The position numbers and the translations under genes were made by a program. The notes below the pieces were generated by a model. It did no database searches and was not told the DNA's origin. It was given only the letters and a program-made list of their open reading frames with translations. A DNA stretch of 12,383 nt. Source: Methanothrix sp. GTDB taxonomy: Archaea > Halobacteriota > Methanosarcinia > Methanotrichales > Methanotrichaceae. Numbering within the stretch: position 1 is the first letter of the stretch; each line of letters starts with the position of its first letter. The stretch spans positions 4,514 to 16,896 of the forward strand of contig JALNZQ010000034.1 in NCBI GenBank assembly GCA_023229165.1, given 5' to 3'. Of the stretch, positions 7,552-12,383 are shown piece after piece.

Positions 7552-8105
7552 CAGCTGATCCTTCGCGCATCGCTTCTGCCGCCAAAGATCGTACCTTTCA
7601 CCGGTGCCTCGCCCGTGGGCAGGTAGAGGGTGAAGGCTCCTGATGTGCTGTTGCCGTCAGCGCTGTTGAGTGTCATTCGGTAGAGGAAGACGCTGTCCTG
7701 AGATACAATGTTGAGGATCATGGCGTTTCCTTCCAGAAGAGAGCCCTCTGCAGTGGCCATCTGCCGGTTTAGGCCCTGCTTGAAGACTCCTGTGCCAAAG
7801 AGAGCCGCTTCCGACTGGTAGAGTCGCAGCTCAATGTCGCCGATGGGCAAGGATTTCATGTTTCTCAGCTCAAAGCTCCAATTGCCCGCCAGATTGCGGC
7901 CATATGTCTGCAGGCCGGGCTGGGCTGTGCCGCCCATCTTCTCCAGATATTCTGCAGTGTGCTCCGGATCGGATATCTGCATTCCATCCAGGGACAGGTC
8001 CATGCCGGCCGGTACTATGACTCTTGGCGATGGCGCCGCGAGGGCACCAATCATAATGCAGGCAATAGCGGCCAGCATTAACAAGATATTTCTCCAATTG
8101 ATCAT
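7551..8105 (-). CDS. Secreted protein of unknown function
   Basis: I do not recognise a named family. The 184-residue product has a clear signal peptide: MINWR, a hydrophobic core at about 6-22, and a likely signal-peptidase site after ALA (21-23) just before APSPR. Cys16 lies inside the hydrophobic core, so a lipobox is unlikely. The mature part (about 160 residues) looks beta-rich, with alternating polar and hydrophobic strands such as WSFELRN, IGDIELRLYQS and AFTLYLPTG, and has two N-glycosylation sequons (N75-W-S, N152-S-T). The frame stays open upstream to 8324, but that part overlaps the radical SAM gene and encodes low-complexity basic sequence, so the ATG at 8103-8105, with a signal peptide directly behind it, is preferred. 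It starts 5 bases after the radical SAM stop and is therefore probably its operon partner. Confidence 0.72.
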   Translation of the reverse strand: MINWRNILLMLAAIACIMIGALAAPSPRVIVPAGMDLSLDGMQISDPEHTAEYLEKMGGTAQPGLQTYGRNLAGNWSFELRNMKSLPIGDIELRLYQSEAALFGTGVFKQGLNRQMATAEGSLLEGNAMILNIVSQDSVFLYRMTLNSADGNSTSGAFTLYLPTGEAPVKGTIFGGRSDARRIS

Positions 8106-8110
8106 TTTTG

Positions 8111-9250
8111 CTATTTCCCCAATATATTGCGGTGCGCCTCTCTGAACTCGTGATCTCTCATCTGGCAGGAGCACCGTCCCTGGAACCATTGATAGCGGGT
8201 CATCTCCTTCCAGATCTCCTTCAGGCTCAACTCTCTGATATTCCCAAAGGAGAGCGGCATGTAAGCGCAGGGCAAGGCCTCGCCTGCGCCGTCCACATGA
8301 ATCCACCTTCTTCCGGCAAAGCATCCGAACATCTCCGGGCCGAGGAGATAGGGCAGAGCCGAGACCCTGGGGCCTGGGCCCCGGTTCTTTTCCTTGTGGA
8401 AGCGCTCGAGGCGCAGGACATCGGCTGAGGTCAGCACCTCATCCTCATGTGATGCCCAGCGTCCAACGGCCACGATCTCGTAAAAGGAGAGTTCATGCAC
8501 GCCCAGGTCCGTGGCCAGCGAAAAAGCATCTTCAAGATGGTCGATGTTATGTGGAGATGTTACCATAAAGAGATCTACCAGGAGGCCGGCTTCCAGTGCG
8601 TTTTTGACGCCATCGAGCGCATCACTGTAGGCACCAGCGCGCCCTCGTACACGGTCGTGCTCTTTTTCAAAGGGGCTGTCGATGCTGATTCGCACGGCAT
8701 AAAGTCCGGCCTGCTTGAGCTGCTTCGCCTTTTCGGTCGTGAGATGATAGCCGCTGGTAAATGAGGTGGCAACGGCCCGCTCGTCTACGGAGGAGACCAG
8801 ATCGGGCAGATCCTTTCTCAGCATGGGCTCGCCCCCGTCGAAAGTTATGAGATAAGAACCCATATCCATGGCCTGTGATATGGCATCTTTTACGACAATG
8901 CTTTCCAGTATCTCTCCCTGGCGAGAGGGGGCACTGCAGTGGATACAGTCGTTGGGACAGGCCCTCATGACTGCTATGGAAAACTGATCGGGAACAGGGC
9001 GGCGAGTTAAAGCCGCCACCTGGGCGGAGAGCATGCGGTCAAAGGCAACGCTTGGAGCGGGCGGAATCCAGGTGGAGAAGATGAACTTATCCGGGCCACA
9101 GCTTATGGGCTTTTCATCAATGAAGATCTTATTGATCCTGTCCATGACTGGTCTGGCCAGGGGCGCGAGCGCTCCACTGGCGCTCAGCCTGATGCCCCTT
9201 CCTTCGGCTGAAGCCTCGACCCTCAGCAGAGGCTTTTTTGCAATCTGCAT
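8111..9250 (-). CDS. Radical SAM protein with SPASM-like C-terminal cysteines
   Basis: A 379-residue radical SAM enzyme of unknown reaction. The CxxxCxxC cluster that binds the catalytic 4Fe-4S is at C98, C102 and C105 (RACPNDCIHC). The SAM-binding GGEP follows at 139-142, and SIDSP at 189-193 is the usual beta-strand motif. The C-terminal part has a SPASM-like pattern: C310 then VDGAGEALPC (C328), followed by C360 and C362, which could ligate an auxiliary cluster. This architecture is shared with MoaA-, PqqE- and heme d1-type proteins and with peptide-modifying enzymes, and does not decide the substrate. An unusual N-terminal region of about 85 residues precedes the radical SAM domain. Its start overlaps the end of the prenyl synthase gene by 28 bases, and the secreted-protein gene follows after 5 bases, so translational coupling is likely. 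Neighbours suggest a lipid, quinone-like or peptide substrate, but this is inference. Confidence 0.85.
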   Translation of the reverse strand: MQIAKKPLLRVEASAEGRGIRLSASGALAPLARPVMDRINKIFIDEKPISCGPDKFIFSTWIPPAPSVAFDRMLSAQVAALTRRPVPDQFSIAVMRACPNDCIHCSAPSRQGEILESIVVKDAISQAMDMGSYLITFDGGEPMLRKDLPDLVSSVDERAVATSFTSGYHLTTEKAKQLKQAGLYAVRISIDSPFEKEHDRVRGRAGAYSDALDGVKNALEAGLLVDLFMVTSPHNIDHLEDAFSLATDLGVHELSFYEIVAVGRWASHEDEVLTSADVLRLERFHKEKNRGPGPRVSALPYLLGPEMFGCFAGRRWIHVDGAGEALPCAYMPLSFGNIRELSLKEIWKEMTRYQWFQGRCSCQMRDHEFREAHRNILGK

Positions 9251-10092
9251 CTCTCTAGTCCCCGGTGCGTCATCTCGTCCACGATGCTCTCCAGGCGAGA
9301 TAACATATCATCGCGTCCTGATGAGAGATAAAGTTCTTTCTTTGCGAGGCTGCTGTGATCATCAATGACCTTAATGCACATCTGCCTTGCGACATTATCC
9401 GGATACTGCTTGCTGTAGATTATGGGAAGGGTAACTGAAATTTTCTTGGACGATTTTCCTTGATCCAGCCCCAGGAATTCCTCCAGGTCATCGAGTACCT
9501 GATAGCTTAGACCCAGGTGCATCCCATAACTCTCCAGCCAGGCCGCATCCTCCTCATTAGCTCCGGCTATCAGTCCGCCTATCTTGGCGGATGCGGAAAA
9601 GAGAGAGGCGGTTTTCTTAGAGATGCATTGATAGTAATCATCAGGGGTTGAGGCGGACGACAAATCCATCAGTTCTCCTTCCGACATGTCCATGCAGGCG
9701 GAGGCAAATGTGCTTATTACCTGCTGACTATAATGAGATATTAACTCGATAGATCGAGATATGAGCCAGTCCCCGGCGAGAAGAGAGGCTTCCGGACCAA
9801 AACGCTGCAGCGTGCTGGGGGAGCCTCTTCTCTCTAACCCCTGGTCCAGGATGTCGTCATGCACCAGGGAGGCGGCATGCACCAGCTCAATGGCCATAGC
9901 CGCATTCATGGCCGAAGCGGCGCTTTTGCCCATTGCCTGTGCAGAGAATATCAGGATAAGGGGTCGAACCCTCTTTCCCGATGAGGAAAGCACATAGCTG
10001 ATTATCTCTCCCAGGGGAGAATTTGGCAGGCTTCTCACCAGTTCGGCGAGTTGCTTGTTTATGAGGTTGTATTCATCCCAGCCGGAGAACAT
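9223..10092 (-). CDS. Trans-polyprenyl diphosphate synthase (GGPP or longer-chain type)
   Basis: Condenses isopentenyl diphosphate with allylic diphosphates to make the C20 or longer chains used for archaeal membrane lipids or quinone-like carriers. The 289-residue product shows SSGKRVRP (37-44), the first aspartate-rich motif DDILD (79-83), EGELMDL (138-144), KKT (159-161) and a second motif reading DDLEE (201-205) where most relatives have DDxxD. The residues four and five before the first motif are small (Ser and Ala), which argues against a farnesyl-limited product and permits C20 or longer. No lipid-pathway gene other than this one is visible here, so its role could be geranylgeranyl diphosphate supply or the side chain of methanophenazine. 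It is the first gene of a three-gene minus-strand unit. No good ribosome site precedes the ATG, and a promoter placed very near it suggests a leaderless transcript. Confidence 0.9.
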   Translation of the reverse strand: MFSGWDEYNLINKQLAELVRSLPNSPLGEIISYVLSSSGKRVRPLILIFSAQAMGKSAASAMNAAMAIELVHAASLVHDDILDQGLERRGSPSTLQRFGPEASLLAGDWLISRSIELISHYSQQVISTFASACMDMSEGELMDLSSASTPDDYYQCISKKTASLFSASAKIGGLIAGANEEDAAWLESYGMHLGLSYQVLDDLEEFLGLDQGKSSKKISVTLPIIYSKQYPDNVARQMCIKVIDDHSSLAKKELYLSSGRDDMLSRLESIVDEMTHRGLERCRLQKSLC

Positions 10093-10115
10093 CGAATGAG
10101 GTACTTCCGGCCTGG

Positions 10116-10129
10116 CTATTTAGCTTTTG
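10116..10129 (-). promoter_or_regulatory. Probable promoter of the prenyl synthase unit
   Basis: On the minus strand CAAAAG (BRE-like, 10124-10129) precedes CTAAATAG (TATA-like, 10116-10123). Transcription would start about 25 bases on, close to the ATG at 10092, consistent with a leaderless mRNA and with the absence of a Shine-Dalgarno. The same bases form a short inverted repeat, TTAGC-TTTT-GCTAA at 10120-10133, which could be chance. Confidence 0.4.
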
Positions 10130-10164
10130 CTAATGCGAATATTTTGATTAGTAATGAATATGAA

Positions 10165-10179
10165 GCGAAAGCCTTTTAG
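10165..10179 (+). promoter_or_regulatory. Tentative promoter of the PGF-CTERM protein gene
   Basis: GCGAAAG (10165-10171) followed by CCTTTTAG (10172-10179) resembles a BRE plus a degenerate TATA box. A start near 10200 would give a leader of about 40 bases holding the GGTGAT ribosome site. The TATA match is poor. Confidence 0.25.
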
Positions 10180-10238
10180 GTTAACGATAGTTATTCGGAG
10201 GGTATTGAAAAAAGCTCGAAAAATTGGTGATAAGAGAC

Positions 10239-10643
10239 ATGAAGTTTTTGTATTTAATACTAATGGCGTATATTTTAGCAATATTCTCAACGGCAGCTGC
10301 CCAAAATCCCTTCGAGGCTGCTGCCAGTTCACTCCAGGAACAGATGAATACTGCCGGACAGCAGCTTCAGGAGAAAGCTGTTCAACATGTTCTTGAAGGA
10401 AATCTAACCCAGGAGCACATCGCCCAAGATCTCAATGCCACCAAAGATAATCTGACGGTGCAAGCAACGGCAAAAATCAACCAGATAAGTCAGAACCTCA
10501 CTCCCGAGCAGCTTCAACAAAAGGCAACCGAGGAGCTGAAAAAGCAGGTAAGCGAACAGATTAAACAGCAACCTGGATTTGAGGCTGCTTTAGCCATATT
10601 GGCCACGCTGGCTGCGGTTGGCATAATTCGGCGAAGAACCTAA
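10239..10643 (+). CDS. Small secreted helical protein with PGF-CTERM sorting signal
   Basis: A 134-residue surface protein. It has a signal peptide (hydrophobic 3-20, likely cleavage near AAAQ at 19-22), a middle region of about 85 residues rich in Gln, Glu, Lys and Ala with coiled-coil character, and a C-terminal tripartite signal: PGF (112-114), a hydrophobic segment (115-130) and RRR (131-133). That is the PGF-CTERM pattern, recognised by archaeosortase A, which in haloarchaea processes the C-terminus and links proteins to a lipid anchor. Four N-glycosylation sequons are visible (N55, N66, N71 and N86, the last followed by Pro). There is no cysteine and no evident globular domain. The start is ATG 10239 because GGTGAT lies at 10226-10231, 7 bases upstream; the frame also opens with TTG and GTG at 10224-10229, which overlap that ribosome site. 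Function unknown; a surface spacer or S-layer-associated protein is possible. Confidence 0.82.
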   Translation: MKFLYLILMAYILAIFSTAAAQNPFEAAASSLQEQMNTAGQQLQEKAVQHVLEGNLTQEHIAQDLNATKDNLTVQATAKINQISQNLTPEQLQQKATEELKKQVSEQIKQQPGFEAALAILATLAAVGIIRRRT

Positions 10644-10659
10644 TTGCAGCAGTCTCCAA

Positions 10660-10670
10660 TCTTTTTTGTC
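10660..10670 (+). terminator. Possible U-tract terminator
   Basis: T6 (10662-10667) lies 19 bases after the stop of the PGF-CTERM gene and before the TATA box of the next gene, a suitable place for archaeal U-tract termination. I see no strong hairpin. Confidence 0.35.
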
Positions 10671-10708
10671 CCGGGCATTTCGCACCGGTCTTCTTCACAT
10701 GGAGCAGG

Positions 10709-10716
10709 TTTATATA
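10709..10716 (+). promoter_or_regulatory. TATA box of the CDF-USP operon
   Basis: TTTATATA matches the archaeal TATA consensus; the purine-rich GGAGCAGG just before it may act as the BRE. The expected transcription start is about 10736-10742, leaving a leader of about 20 bases to the ATG at 10759, with AAGGGAAAG as a weak ribosome site. The start would lie inside the palindrome described next. Confidence 0.7.
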
Positions 10717-10724
10717 CTAATATG

Positions 10725-10743
10725 TTGACTGACGGTCAGTCAA
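10725..10743. promoter_or_regulatory. Perfect 19-bp palindromic operator over the CDF transcription start
   Basis: TTGACTGAC-G-GTCAGTCAA is an exact nine-base inverted repeat around one central base, placed 8 bases after the TATA box. A dimeric repressor bound here would cover the initiation region. The length and TGACnnnnnGTCA-like core resemble operators of TetR-family proteins, and a probable TetR gene starts at the right edge of the window. The repeat is seen directly; the regulator is inferred. Confidence 0.7.
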
Positions 10744-10758
10744 GCAAGGGAAAGATAC

Positions 10759-11769
10759 ATGGAAATTCGTGATGCAGAAAGAAATAGAAGAAAATCAAAT
10801 GTGGCTTTGCTTTCAGTAACCTCGAATGCCGGACTTGTGATTCTCAAGCTTGTTGTAGGAATGATGATCGGATCGGTCTCAGTTATATCCGAGGCCATCC
10901 ATTCGAGTGTGGACCTGCTGGCGGCCATCATTGCAATGTTTGCCGTAAGAAAATCCGGCAAACCGGCCGATGAGGATCATCCATTTGGACACGGCAAGGT
11001 TGAGAATATCTCAGGAACCGTCGAAGCTCTGCTTATCTTCCTTGCGGCAGGCTGGATAATCTTTGAGGCTTTGAAAAAACTGAGAAATCCCGAGCCTATG
11101 GATGAAGCATGGCTAGGCATTGCAGTCATGCTGATTTCCGCCGTGGCGAATATAATCGTCTCCAAGAATCTCTTTTTGGTGGGCAAAGAAACGGACTCTG
11201 TAGCTCTGATGGCGGATGCATGGCATCTGCGAACGGACGTATACACTTCGCTTGGTGTTTTCGGCGGCCTGGCTATCATATTTGCAGGCGGATTTGTCTT
11301 TCCCGGAGTAGATTTGCGATGGGTGGATCCAGTGGCCGCGATTGGAGTCGCTCTGCTGATCATAAGAGCTGCGTATCATCTGACTGTTGAATCCGCACGC
11401 GATCTGGTGGATGTGGGTCTTCCCTCCGAAGAGGTGGACGAGGTGCGCAAGCACATAAGGGCTTTCGCTCCAACCATTCGAGGATTTCACCGCCTGCGCA
11501 CGCGAAAAGCGGGAGCCATTCGTTTCGTGGAATTTCATATCCGGGTCGATGCATCGATGTCCGTGGACGAATCACATCGCATTGCCGACATGATTACATG
11601 TTCCATCAAACAGCACTATCCGGGAACTGCCGTGACCATTCATATCGAGCCCTGCAATTGTGCTTTGTCTGAGGATGGCTCATGTGGCTGCCTCTTAAGT
11701 GAAAAAGAGAGGCGAGAGCTGAAAACGAATACACTGGCACAAGACCGATTCCTGGCGAAAGCTCAATGA
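10759..11769 (+). CDS. Cation diffusion facilitator (CDF) family metal efflux transporter with cysteine tail
   Basis: A proton-coupled divalent metal exporter of the cytoplasmic membrane, 336 residues. The first metal-site half is H48-xxx-D52 in SEAIHSSVDL and the second is H156-xxx-D160 in ADAWHLRTD. This HD-HD arrangement resembles the zinc-selective ZnT type, whereas bacterial YiiP has DD-HD. DHPFGHGKVE (73-82) is the family loop after the second helix. Six hydrophobic segments can be placed at about 14-40, 44-63, 86-105, 118-138, 162-181 and 189-207. The cytoplasmic domain follows, with H260 and IHIEP (294-298). The last 40 residues carry C299, C301, C309 and C311 (CxC-x7-CxC), an added possible metal site. 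The ATG follows a TATA box and a palindromic operator; the downstream USP gene overlaps by ATGA. Zinc is the most likely substrate; cadmium, iron or manganese are not excluded. Confidence 0.92.
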   Translation: MEIRDAERNRRKSNVALLSVTSNAGLVILKLVVGMMIGSVSVISEAIHSSVDLLAAIIAMFAVRKSGKPADEDHPFGHGKVENISGTVEALLIFLAAGWIIFEALKKLRNPEPMDEAWLGIAVMLISAVANIIVSKNLFLVGKETDSVALMADAWHLRTDVYTSLGVFGGLAIIFAGGFVFPGVDLRWVDPVAAIGVALLIIRAAYHLTVESARDLVDVGLPSEEVDEVRKHIRAFAPTIRGFHRLRTRKAGAIRFVEFHIRVDASMSVDESHRIADMITCSIKQHYPGTAVTIHIEPCNCALSEDGSCGCLLSEKERRELKTNTLAQDRFLAKAQ

Positions 11770-12236
11770 ATAGAAGTGAGATTATGCTGAAAAAGATATT
11801 GATAGCTGCGGATGGATCCGAGACTAGCATGCGTGCTGCGAAGATGGCCGTAGGTATAGGCAAAACAACAGGAGCCTTGGTAACGGCCGTCTATGTTGTG
11901 GATGTGCAGAGACTGGCTCAGCTTCCCGGCTATGCGTCAATGCCCGGTCTTAAAGACAATCTGATGGAACTCATGTTCAAGGAAGGCGGCGAGGCGTTGG
12001 AGGAAATCGAGGATATGGCCCGGGATGCAGGAGTTGCTTATGAAAGGGTGATAGCCGAGGGTGATCCCGGTGAGGAGCTGCTCAAGCTTTGCAGAGATCC
12101 GGGATTTGATCTGATTGTGCTGGGCACCATCGGAAAGAGCGGTCTTGCAAGGTTCCTCATTGGCAGCGTAGCAGAGAAAGTAGTGCGCCACTCCCATGTG
12201 CCGGTTCTAGTGGTGCCAGTAAAAGATAAAGAATAG
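11766..12236 (+). CDS. Universal stress protein, UspA family, ATP-binding type
   Basis: A cytoplasmic Rossmann-like stress protein of up to 156 residues. The N-terminal strand ILIAADGSE (11-19) supplies the usual aspartate, and the nucleotide loop G120-x2-G123-x9-G133-S134 is intact, as in ATP-binding USPs. The strand VPVLVVP closes the domain. Its biochemical output is not known. The start is uncertain: ATG 11766 overlaps the transporter stop as ATGA, but the seventh codon (ATG 11784) gives the more usual USP start MLKKIL and has GTGAG three bases before it, which is close spacing. Coupling to the CDF gene suggests it is made together with the transporter, perhaps as part of a metal-stress response or by modulating transport, neither of which the sequence proves. 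Confidence 0.9.
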   Translation: MNRSEIMLKKILIAADGSETSMRAAKMAVGIGKTTGALVTAVYVVDVQRLAQLPGYASMPGLKDNLMELMFKEGGEALEEIEDMARDAGVAYERVIAEGDPGEELLKLCRDPGFDLIVLGTIGKSGLARFLIGSVAEKVVRHSHVPVLVVPVKDKE

Positions 12237-12301
12237 CCGCGAAAGTATCAAGCATTAGGAAAATTCGATCAAATGAACCGATATCAGGGTGAGAATTTTT
12301 G

Positions 12302-12383
12302 GTGCAACCTGTGCAAAAGATGAAACGAATTACAAAAGGCCCTGAAGAAAGAAGGCAAGAATTGATCGATACGGCTGAGCGCC
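12302..12383 (+). CDS. Start of a probable TetR-family transcriptional regulator (runs off the window)
   Basis: Only 27 codons are present. They include KRITKGPEERRQELIDTAER, typical of the first helix of TetR-family DNA-binding domains (R-x-x-L-x-x-x-A-E). The start is not certain. GGTGA at 12288-12292 is correctly placed for TTG 12299 or GTG 12302, whereas ATG 12320, which gives the more usual TetR N-terminus MKRITK, has no good ribosome site. The gene follows the USP gene after about 65 bases on the same strand. TetR proteins often repress nearby exporter genes through 16-20-bp palindromes, and such a palindrome lies in front of the CDF gene, so autoregulated metal control is a reasonable guess. 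Confidence 0.65.
   Translation, partial: MQPVQKMKRITKGPEERRQELIDTAER

Noticed and set aside
8106..8324. Upstream extension of the secreted-protein frame by 73 codons
   Set aside because: It overlaps the radical SAM gene and encodes arginine-rich sequence; the internal ATG at 8103-8105 is followed at once by a signal peptide.
10120..10133. TTAGC-TTTT-GCTAA inverted repeat as a regulatory hairpin
   Set aside because: Only five base pairs in AT-rich sequence that coincides with the proposed BRE/TATA; it could be chance.
10224..10238. TTG/GTG starts ahead of the PGF-CTERM gene
   Set aside because: These codons overlap the GGTGAT ribosome site, which is correctly spaced for ATG 10239, where a signal peptide begins.
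1..12383. CRISPR arrays, tRNA/rRNA genes, transposases, integrases, phage or defence genes
   Set aside because: No regularly spaced repeats, no RNA-gene signatures and no mobile-element proteins were seen; gene content is archaeal housekeeping and transport.

Overview
The window is from a euryarchaeon, most probably a methanogen of the Methanosarcinales and perhaps a Methanothrix (Methanosaeta)-like organism. The evidence is a 20S proteasome beta subunit, the archaeal termination nuclease aCPSF1/FttA with its KH domains, a DUF63 membrane protein, an archaea-specific Ski2-like helicase, a PGF-CTERM surface protein, TTTATATA promoters and GGTGA/GAGGT ribosome binding sites. The genus is inferred from protein style and moderate G+C, not from a marker gene.

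Bases 138-6502 (minus strand) read as one five-gene operon in the order psmB, aCPSF1/fttA, a GTG-started two-HTH regulator, a second winged-HTH regulator, and the archaeal Ski2-like helicase. Gaps are 20, 54, 0 and 12 bases. A good BRE/TATA promoter stands in front of psmB. The operon joins protein turnover, transcription termination/RNA 3'-end formation and an RNA helicase, with two uncharacterised DNA-binding proteins between them.

Bases 6642-7475 (plus) encode a divergent DUF63 polytopic membrane protein. It ends against a convergent three-gene unit at 7551-10092 (minus): a trans-prenyl diphosphate synthase, a radical SAM protein with a SPASM-like cysteine tail, and a small secreted protein. 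These overlap by 28 bases and are 5 bases apart, so they are probably co-translated. Their joint role is unknown.

Bases 10239-12383 (plus) begin with a small helical, sequon-rich surface protein ending in a PGF-CTERM archaeosortase signal. Next is a CDF (zinc-type) efflux transporter whose TATA box is followed by a perfect 19-bp palindrome over the expected transcription start. A UspA-family protein follows, coupled to the transporter by an ATGA overlap. The first codons of a probable TetR-family regulator run off the right edge and are an obvious candidate for binding the palindrome.

I saw no rRNA, tRNA, CRISPR array, insertion sequence or integration site. Most of the window is ordinary archaeal core genome. 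The parts most worth following are the radical SAM/prenyl synthase/secreted protein cluster, the PGF-CTERM miniprotein, the two regulators inside the aCPSF1 operon, and the palindrome/TetR/CDF/USP module.
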